This document shows positions 48,803 through 57,200 of a stretch of DNA of 64,000 nt, piece after piece. The notes under the pieces were generated by a model. It saw nothing but the letters and a program-made list of their open reading frames with translations, had not been told where the DNA came from and did not search any database. The position numbers and the translations under genes were made by a program. Numbering within the stretch: the first letter of the stretch is position 1; every line of letters starts with the position of its first letter. Source of the stretch: Symsagittifera roscoffensis. Taxonomy: Eukaryota; Xenacoelomorpha; Acoela; Convolutidae. The DNA lies in the NCBI RefSeq assembly GCF_963678635.1, contig NC_087070.1, positions 21,931,461 to 21,995,460 of the forward strand. Direction: 5' to 3'.

Positions 48803-51417
48803 CGTGGGCTAAAAAAATTATTATTTTGAGACTGAAAAGCGGTGGTATGGGGTTGTTCAATAATTTGTTCATAAGTATTATCATCTTGTGAATGGTGTGT
48901 CATTATATGTTGGATGGGGCTTTGTGATATGGTTGGTCTAAAATTTTGATCATGTGTTATAGTTAGATGTCGAAAATTACGTGGGACTAGGGATAATGGA
49001 TGGTTATGTGGTAGGGGTGGTAACTGTGGTGCTGTTGGCGTTGTGTCTACATTGTGATGTTCTTCGTCGTATGTGTTCTGTCTGGTTGCTATTTTTGTGT
49101 TATATTCTTTTATTTGTGCATCTAAAAGAATTTTGTTTATAGATGTAGAAAAAATTCCAAAAAATCCTGCAAAGAGTATGCGTGCTACGCTTGCTTGTCT
49201 GTTTACTTGTGTGTGTATAGCACATGTGTTGTAGATTCCTTTTAAAAGTGAGAAAAGAAATCCAATAAAGTTAAACATTGCGTATAAAATAGTCAATTTT
49301 TCTAAGATGTAGTAGGGCCATCCTAGAAAATCAAGAATTTCATTTTTGAGTGTTACAAAGCTAAAAATATTGATGGGTGATATATCTTGGGGACGGTATT
49401 TTTCACCGTTTAGATATATATAATCTTTAATGTCTTTAAAATATCCGCTATAGTCTTGCGTATAGATGTCTGCAAATCCTGCGGTTTCGGCAAGTTTGCG
49501 TAAGTTTTGGTCAATTGATTGTCTTTGTATTGTGTCCATTTGTGTTAATAATTCTTGGAATTGTTGTGTTCTAATGTGATGTTGAATATCTGATTTTGAA
49601 TATATTCCTATTGATTGTAAGTCTATATTTGGGTTTCGAGCGATAGCGCGAATGCTTTCTGGTGAAAATTTTTTGAGTGATTGCATTAATGTGGGATATG
49701 GGGTGAGAAGATAATATTTATCTTCATCAGGGTTTAGTTGTACTACATTGTGGCTATTTTCTGATCCACATGGGACTGCGGTATCCCAAAAATAGGTTCT
49801 TCGTGAAAGTGTGTCAACGAAATGTACTTTATTCTTATAAAAGATAGGGATTCTTTTATAGCATCGTTTATCTTCAAAAACGTATAGTGGTGATACTTTT
49901 TTAGTACAAGTATAAAACCATAAGATGTTTCCTTCATAGTCTAAAAAATTTGATCTATTTCCTGATAGTAAATATCCTGCGTAGGGTATTTTTAATACTG
50001 CTAGTGCAAGTGATTGTAATATTTGTGTTCTTTCTAATTCGCATAGTTGGTGTAGTGTTTCTAATTCGGAGAGTGACATTTCTTGGAAAATTCGGCTAAT
50101 CGTATAGTCTAATTTCATGTCTAAGTGAATATCATAGTGGATATTACCGAAATATGTACTATTCATTAGTGATAGTTCTTGTAAACGTGTGCTTTGATCG
50201 TCTTGGGGCTTTAAATGTCCACCAGGTTGACCTGTATTCTTTTGAAAATGAACTGGTATATATGATGTTCCTTCATTTGGAGGATGACTTGTGGCGTATG
50301 GGTCGACTTTTATTTTTCCAGTGGTCATGTCGAATCCATTTTCGTATTCAACTAATATTTCAGAGTATTGTGTTTTGTGAAGTGGATTTTTATATTTACA
50401 TGCGAGTTCTGTTTCTTGATATACTTGAAAACGTGTTAATTTATTTTCTATATTTTGAATGTTTCGAAAATGAGAACTTATTTTTCGTAATGGATTTACT
50501 TGTTCATATGGTATTGATTGTATAAAATATTTTTCGTGAAATTTTATCATACGAGCGTGTATTTTTGCTACTTGAAATGTTGTACATGTGTCTTCAGGGA
50601 ACCCAACAATTGTTGCTTGTGTTCGTGTTGTAGGGTCGCAATAACCTTGATCATTTTTACAAGGTAATCTGATTCCTTGATAGATCATTGTGTTGTCTGA
50701 TAAATCTCGTGTGAGTTGTATTTTTTCGAGTTGTATTTTCCAATCGAAAAACATTATCTCTTGGTATCCTTTATTTTTTGTGTCTGCTTTGCAGTTTGAT
50801 GGGTTATTTATACCAATGTGTGGTATCCAATGTTTGTCGTGTATGTCATAGGTTAATCTTCCGTGTGCGCCGTTATATGGGTATTTGTCATCTAGTTTTA
50901 TCTGTCCTTGGTATCTTTCAAGTTGTGATTGATGTACTGGGTCTGAAAAAACTTGAAAGTATACTAACTTTCTATCTGAGTTTTTATTTTGTGTGATATT
51001 TAGTCTAAGTAACTCGTTTTTACAATCTTTGGGATTTAAGTGTAAAAGTCGTTCTATATTACTCTGGTAGAATGATTCATGGTCAAGTCGGTTTTTATTT
51101 CCGTTTGAGACTTGTGAACAATGCACTTTCTTTTCGGAAAATGTTGCTGTGAATTTATATCCGATAACTGTTGTTGCTCGGGCTTTTGAATAAAGTGTTG
51201 CTATTACATTTGTAGTTTCTATTGCTTGGGGTTCTGTTTCGCATTGTGATACTTGATTTATTGCATACTTGTGTAGTGTTTTTTGTTCGTTTTCTTCACA
51301 ATCGTAATGTGTTACTAATAAATCTTGGGGTCCTGTGCGGGGAGAAGGGTTTATGTTTTGATTTGAGATTACTAGAAAAAGGAGTTGGAAAAAAATTAAT
51401 AATTTTAGAATATACAT
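48799..51417 (-). CDS. envelope-like class I membrane glycoprotein, 872 aa
   Basis: The frame starts with a signal peptide (MYILKLLIFFQLLFLVISNQ). A long cysteine-bearing ectodomain follows, with SELETLHQLCELERTQILQS around C459, then AGYLLSGNRSNFLDY, and CYKRIPIFYKNKVHFVD around C519. After W700 come two hydrophobic segments, about 706-727 and 745-763. The tail of about 100 residues is Pro/His/Gln-rich with PTAP at 794-797 and PPLP next to it. The central pattern resembles glycoproteins of chuvirus-type negative-strand viruses captured by invertebrate LTR elements; this is from memory of the family, not a search. The length is larger than most retroviral Env. Start overlaps the upstream ORF and stop overlaps ORF-X. 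It would give the particle a fusion or attachment protein. No furin-type site was obvious. Confidence 0.75.
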   Translation of the reverse strand: MYILKLLIFFQLLFLVISNQNINPSPRTGPQDLLVTHYDCEENEQKTLHKYAINQVSQCETEPQAIETTNVIATLYSKARATTVIGYKFTATFSEKKVHCSQVSNGNKNRLDHESFYQSNIERLLHLNPKDCKNELLRLNITQNKNSDRKLVYFQVFSDPVHQSQLERYQGQIKLDDKYPYNGAHGRLTYDIHDKHWIPHIGINNPSNCKADTKNKGYQEIMFFDWKIQLEKIQLTRDLSDNTMIYQGIRLPCKNDQGYCDPTTRTQATIVGFPEDTCTTFQVAKIHARMIKFHEKYFIQSIPYEQVNPLRKISSHFRNIQNIENKLTRFQVYQETELACKYKNPLHKTQYSEILVEYENGFDMTTGKIKVDPYATSHPPNEGTSYIPVHFQKNTGQPGGHLKPQDDQSTRLQELSLMNSTYFGNIHYDIHLDMKLDYTISRIFQEMSLSELETLHQLCELERTQILQSLALAVLKIPYAGYLLSGNRSNFLDYEGNILWFYTCTKKVSPLYVFEDKRCYKRIPIFYKNKVHFVDTLSRRTYFWDTAVPCGSENSHNVVQLNPDEDKYYLLTPYPTLMQSLKKFSPESIRAIARNPNIDLQSIGIYSKSDIQHHIRTQQFQELLTQMDTIQRQSIDQNLRKLAETAGFADIYTQDYSGYFKDIKDYIYLNGEKYRPQDISPINIFSFVTLKNEILDFLGWPYYILEKLTILYAMFNFIGFLFSLLKGIYNTCAIHTQVNRQASVARILFAGFFGIFSTSINKILLDAQIKEYNTKIATRQNTYDEEHHNVDTTPTAPQLPPLPHNHPLSLVPRNFRHLTITHDQNFRPTISQSPIQHIMTHHSQDDNTYEQIIEQPHTTAFQSQNNNFFSPR

Positions 51418-52536
51418 GTGTATGATAATCCTGAGTATGGGTTATAAAATGTGATGTAACCAATTGTCTTTTTGGTATATCTGTCGTATTTATATATTAC
51501 TTCAGTGGTTATAAATGGTGGTGGTAGTGATTGAGCTGTTATGTTTGGTGGGTTTAATGGGTATGGATGTTGAGTAATGTTGTTTAATTTAACTGTGATT
51601 TCAAACTTTAATTGTAAACTGTTTTGTTGGAGTATTTGGATATTGTGATCACAGGATATCGTCGTGAATGTCTTGTCGATATTGTAATCTATTAAGTGCC
51701 CAGTTGTGAAGGCGATTACTTTCTAGATGTTGTCCAAATAATGGTGGAGGTGCTGTAAATGTATTCCAATCTAGTCTTAAAGGGATATTTGTTGATGATT
51801 GTTCTTGATATCTTGCGTCGAGATTATTTGGAAAATTTAAGTTAAAAGGTGTCGGCGAAATTTGGCTAATTGATGGTGTTGATGGTAGTGATAATGTTTC
51901 CGGTAGTGATGAGGATGTTGTATCTGAAGAAATATCTATTGGGTCATTGATTAAATTTGGTTCACCTTGTGTGAATGAATGTGTTGTCCAATATGGTAGT
52001 CGTGATGTTTGGTTTGGGGGATTAAAGGGGTTTTCACGTATTTGTTCAGATGTTGGTGTTGAGCCTAAGTAATCTGAGGGTAAGCTTGAGGTGCTACGTT
52101 GTGAAAGAAGTGTAGGGGTTTCTGGTAAGATACCAGTGGGGTTTTCTGGAGTGTTTTGTGATGGGGATTGAGGTATTTCAAAATGAACTCGGGGAGTTTG
52201 AAAATTTCTATTTCTTCGAGGATGTATAATTTGTCTATTTATTTCTGTTGTGTTTTGGTTTTGACTAGGATTTCGTATTCTACTTAGTTCTGGTGGTAGT
52301 GTTGGGTATAGATTATATGTTGGTTCACTTAAAGGTGCTTGCCGTTGAACGGGTTCTAGTGGTTCGGATAAACGAGCGTGTCGTTCTTCAAAAGTGTATG
52401 GGTTATCTTGAAAGGAAATTCGTGTAGATGTTTGAGGATTTTGAGTAGTTGAAGGTGTTGTTGGGTTATCTTGGGGTGATGTCGGTGAAGACTGACTTTG
52501 TGACTGTTGGGTAGCAATTTTTGATAGCTTTTTGGT
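51405..52536 (-). CDS. Pro/Ser/Thr-rich ORF without an ATG
   Basis: The frame is open from 52536, right after a TAG, for 295 codons to a TGA at 51649-51651, and then continues in another frame to TAA 51405-51407 inside the start of env. E1 keeps the last part in one frame, so E2 has a one-base insertion near 51650. There is no methionine in the first 295 codons. Composition is Pro, Ser, Thr, Gln and Asn with RHARLSEPLEPVQRQAPLSE and FQTPRVHFEIPQSP. Near the end are LRLDWNTFTAPPP and NITAQSLPPPFITTE. It must be reached by splicing, reinitiation at a non-ATG codon, or read-through from TM2. The function is unknown. Confidence 0.5.
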
Positions 52537-52544
52537 CTATTCTT

Positions 52545-52733
52545 TTAGTGAAAAAGTTTATGTTTATTATAATATTCTTCTAAAAAAAGAATTAGGAGGA
52601 TTGTTGCTAGAGCGAATGTGATGATTGCTTTCTTTATACATTTGCATATGGTCAAAATGAGGGATGATAGAAATGTTATGAAAATTACAAATAGTAAAAA
52701 AATATCAGTTCTACTGAAAATAGTTCGTATCAT
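52545..52733 (-). CDS. TM2, 62-aa membrane ORF
   Basis: The protein has a hydrophobic segment at about residues 11-29 (IFLLFVIFITFLSSLILTI), a basic Cys-containing turn (CKCIKK), and a second at about 37-51 (ITFALATILLILFLE). Its ATG overlaps the TM1 stop as ATGA. E1 keeps the same residues (FALA, EEY, NKHK) despite decay, so it is probably real. A viroporin- or assembly-like role is only a guess. Confidence 0.55.
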   Translation of the reverse strand: MIRTIFSRTDIFLLFVIFITFLSSLILTICKCIKKAIITFALATILLILFLEEYYNKHKLFH

Positions 52734-52960
52734 TTAGACAAGTTGTATGAATCGTACCTGTGGATATAATCAAGGATTTTTGAAAGTTGGAGAAATATTT
52801 CAAATATAGTGTAGAAAATTAAAAAAATATTACAAAAAATGATTAAGATTATTAGAAAAGATTCAAGGATATCAAAAAGAAATATTATGAAAGTTTCAAG
52901 TATCGTAAAAAATTGTTTGAGGTTTGTGATAATTTTAGTGACTGTTTGATAGAAGAGCAT
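52730..52960 (-). CDS. TM1, 76-aa membrane ORF
   Basis: After a short polar start (MLFYQTVTKIITNLKQ) the protein has a long stretch rich in Phe, Ile and Leu (about 20-57), then LSKILDYIHRYDS. E1 keeps TVT, NLKQ-like and RYD at matching places, with one stop. The A/T-rich local sequence also favours Phe and Ile, so the hydrophobic core alone proves little. The stop overlaps the TM2 start. Confidence 0.5.
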   Translation of the reverse strand: MLFYQTVTKIITNLKQFFTILETFIIFLFDILESFLIILIIFCNIFLIFYTIFEIFLQLSKILDYIHRYDSYNLSK

Positions 52961-53899
52961 TTAAGAAATGACTTCTTGATCCAATATTTTTGTTGTTTGG
53001 GGCAATTTTCAAGTGTGGTCGGATTATTTATTAGTTTTTTGACAAGTGGGTTGAGTTTGGTAAAAAATTGTTGGGGGCAGTTTTTATGGTGATCGGGAGG
53101 TCGTCTTTTTCTTTATTTTTGTTTGTCAAATGATCCGGGGTATGGTGAGATTTTTGTACTTTAGGCTAATTAAAATGTTCGTTTTGTTACTTTAGGCTAA
53201 TTTAACGGATTTGTTTTGGGGGTATTTGAGGTCTGAGTTGGGGAAATATTGTTGATCTTTGAGTTATTAGATAAGGGAGGGTTATGATATTATGGTGATA
53301 TTTATTTTAGTTGTCAAGTTGGAGTGGTTTGCTTATTTTTTACCTGGAGGTCGTAAAGTTATAGTTATAGATATGCCTGGAGTTTTATATGATTCGTCTA
53401 ATTGATCTGAGTTTAAGTTAGAGAAGGTGACAGATTGGATGAATCCTATTGGTTTAAATTTGAACTAGAATCATTGCGTGTTTGTCAGCATGTTATTTTG
53501 AAAAATGAAAATTGAAAATGTTTCAAAGTTTCCAAGACTGAAGTTTTGAGCTAAAATTGCTTTTGAAATTCGACTTTCTTTAATATTTTAGATTGGGGGA
53601 TGAATATTTTATAATTTTTACGTGGTCGATTTCTAAATCGTGTTGATTTTCTATGTTCTGTTTTTGTCGATTTGCTCTTGGGGTATTATTTGTTTGGTCA
53701 TTTTTCTATTTTTTCTTTCTTTTTGAGATGTTTTTTGGTCTAGGTTTTTTGTGTTGTTTTTGGTGGTGGTTGATTTTGTATTTTTATTTCCGAGGTGAAT
53801 ATCATTTTGTTCCTTTGTTGTGTTTTCCGGATGTGGGTCATTTTGAATAACTTTTAAACCTGTAAAAGAATATAATTGAGTTAGTTCGCGGAGTGCGTA
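52961..53899 (-). other. E2 region between integrase and membrane ORFs
   Basis: I see no intact gene. A broken basic frame near 53560-53830 corresponds to the E1 frame at 32814-33038 (shared NIEN and HDLE). Further on there is the conserved tacctggaggtc plus taaagttatagttatag near 53340. The stretch may hold splice or packaging signals. Confidence 0.35.
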
Positions 53900-54290
53900 T
53901 TATTTTGGATAATAAGGTAATAAGTTATTTCGGTGCTGAACGATTTCTTTTTTGTCTAAGTCGATGATTTTATATGTGACATCAGTGGGTTTTGTAATTA
54001 TTTGGTATGGTCCTTTACGAAGGGGTTGTAATTTTTTAGAAGTTCCTTTTTGAGTATTAAAATTGGGTATTAAAACAAATGTTCCAATTTTTAAATCGGA
54101 GGCTGGTGTAAAGCGTGAATTTATTTGTTCATTAATGTTTTGCCTTCGTAACAATTTTTTTGTTATTTTTTGATAAATTTCATTGTGTTTTTTATCTCTA
54201 TTTAAAATCCATTCGGTGTGTGTACCGGAGGCTAATTTAAGAATTTGTGGGTGATGAAAATGATCTTCATCGTGTGTATGTAAAGGTAGG
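53900..54290 (-). CDS. integrase C-terminal domain, out of frame with pol
   Basis: This frame carries the SH3-like end of integrase: DLKIGTFVLIPNFNTQ, then the GPY motif in LRKGPYQIITKPTDVTYKI, ending LLPYYPK at 53900. In E1 the same region is continuous with the catalytic core. In E2 one base is missing near 54295, in an A/T-rich run, so pol ends early at 54232. The domain is needed for DNA binding and strand transfer, so E2 integrase would be impaired unless the break is a sequence error. Confidence 0.75.
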
Positions 54291-57200
54291 TTATATAAAT
54301 TGAGTCTTTATTTGGTTGACAATAACCTTGTGCGTTTTTGTGAGAGTTTGCTGTAAACATTATTGGTTTGCGTGGCTTTTGGTTAAAAACCATTTCATAT
54401 GGTGACATTCCTAAAGTTGTTGTGATTTGTGAATTATATGCTAAGGGAAATAGTTTTACATCTGCTGACCATTCGGTATATCTTGTATCATTTCCATTTA
54501 TGATACATCTAAGATATTCTTGTAATGAACGGTTCATACCTTCGACTAAGCCGTTTGTCCAAGGTGCGTGAGATGTACGTGGTTTGTGTTTAATGTTATA
54601 TAAATGACATAGCGTGATGATTTCATTATTTATGAATTCTGTACCATTGTCTGTAACTAAAATTTCTGGTAGTCCAAATTTTGCTATCCAGTGTTCATAA
54701 AGCGTTGTGTAAGCATAATAAGCGTTACAATGTGGTACTGGGTTAAGTGCTACATAATGTGTAAATGCGTCAACAATTACCATAATGTAGGAGTTTCCTT
54801 CTGATGAGGGTGAAATTGGTCCTTCAGTATCAAATGAGATACGGTGGTTACAGTACAAACTTTGTCCTTTAAAATCTTGTTTTTGTGCTATTTGTCTTTG
54901 ATTTGGGTAAGGTTTATTCAGTTGACATACTATACAGTCATTGCATAGTACTTTTATCCAAATTGGTGCATTTGGGAAATAAAAGTTTTGTGTAAAATTT
55001 GAATATGTTTTCTCTGATCCAGAGTGTCCTTTAATATTTTGTGTATGTGAAATATTAAAAGCTATGAGAATCATACTTAAAGGGAGACAGGGAACTGTAA
55101 ATTCATTTAATTTATATTCTAAAAGGTCTGTATTTTCGTTAATTGTTGTGTTATGAAATTTGCGAAAGTATCGGAGGAGTGTTTTGTTTCCTAGAATAGT
55201 TGAATCTGCCTTGATAGGTTTAGTTTTATATTTGTGCCATGATTTCAATTGTCGAATTACTGGGTCAAAATTTTGATATTGTTTCAGTGTTGAAATTGTA
55301 ATTGTTTCTGTTGGGGGGAGAAAAATGTTTTCAATTTCTAATTTAGATAAGGGTATTGTATCAAGTGGATCATGGAGGTCAAAAACTTGATTTATTGTGT
55401 ATTTTGAATCGTTTGTTTGTGGTCCTGATAAGTTTATTTTATCAGTTAAATTTTCTTTTTCAATTAGTGGAAAATGGTCTTTTTTAGGCGGGTGTTGTTT
55501 TATTCTTTTTTGTTGGGTGTTATTTTTTATCCATTGTGAATATGGGATTGGTTTAAAAGTTGATGTTCCAAGTAGATCAACTTCATAGTGATTATTTTGA
55601 CAATCTAAATAAAGTGGGAAATGTTGTAAATTATTTATTTGTGATTGTTCAACGTCAGTTTTTACTGCATATTTGCATTCCAATCGGGGTGATGTTTCAT
55701 TTTCTGCAAGGTAGAATTTTATATTTTTGGGTATTTCAACTGTGGTTTTACGTGTAAGTAATTCAGGTGGCGTATTTCGACTTAAAGTGTCTGGTAATGC
55801 AAGATTTTTTCCTGCGGTCCAAACTATATGTAAGTTTGGGAATTTCATTAAAATTAGGAGAAATCTATAAACTCGGTGGTTTGGATTAGACTTTTGTGTA
55901 AAAAGGAAAATGATTGGTTTATGGTCTGTGAATAGAACTGTGGGATGTTTTGATCCAAGTATCAGAAATTCATATTCTGTTAGTGTATATATTATGGCTG
56001 TACATTCTCTCATTAGAGTTGAGAGTCGTAGTTCTGCTTGAGTGAATAATCGAGAATTTGCTGATACGAGGTTCATTTTATTTGTACTATTATGTGATTG
56101 TAATAATGCTGCGCCGATGCCAAAGTTCGAAGCATCGCACATTGCATAAAATGGTTGATCGGGATCTGGAATTGTGTTTGAAATTTGTTCAGTTAAGAGT
56201 TTCTTCATTTCTTCAAATCGTGTTTGATGTTCTGTATTCCATTCAAAATTATTTTGTTGTCTAAGTATATTGTAGAATGGTCGTAGATATAATTGCATTT
56301 TATAAACATATTTGCTTAAAAAGCTTAACATTCCAAGGAATTCTTGGATTTTCTTTTTATTTGTTGGTGGTTGGAGTTTCTGAATGGCGTCAATGCGTGA
56401 TTTTAATGGAGTGATTGTTTTTCTTTCTATATTATGTCCTAAGAATTTAACTCTTGTCAAAAAGAAGTGTGATTTATCAGGGGCGGCCTTCAGATTTTCG
56501 TTCTGAAGTATTTGGTGATATTGTTCTAAAACATTGAACATTTCTTCTTTAGTCTGTGATTGCATAAAAACATCGTCTAAATAGGTGATTGCGTTTTTCT
56601 TGAGTATTAGTGGTCGAAAAATTTTGCTCATAAAAGCTGAAAATGCTGCTGGTCCTATGGATATTCCATAAAATAAACGGTTGAATTCGTATTGTTGATT
56701 TCCAATAACAAATTGTGTTAAACGTCGTGATTGTTCGTCTAATGGCATTTGATTATATGCACTATTCATATCGGCGGTGGTAAAGTATTTTCCGTTTATT
56801 TTTGTGAAAATAACTTGTATTGGTTCAATGGGCCAATTACACTTTGATTCATCTATGAGTGAGTTGAGGTATCTAGCATCGAGAACGATTTTTAATGATT
56901 CTCCTTTAGCTAGAATGATAACAGGGTTGATAAATGTGTTGCCTTTTGGTTGTTCTTCTTTGTTTACTGGTGATATAATGTTGTATTGTTCTAAAATGTC
57001 GAGTAATCTGTTCACTTTATCGTGTAAGTGAATTGGTACTTTACTTGCTCTTTGTTTTTTGAAAACTGCGTCTGGTTTTAATGGGAGATGTAGTGATGAG
57101 CTGATTTTGCCAACATCAAATTTGGATGTTGCATAGACTGATGAATATTTAATTAGCTGTTTGGCTAGTTTTTCAAATTCGTCTTGTGTTATCTGTGAAT

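Noticed and set aside
50154..50525. 123-codon plus-strand frame inside env
   Set aside because: It is opposite to a long conserved minus-strand gene and has the Leu/Phe/Val-rich composition expected of a reverse-strand shadow.
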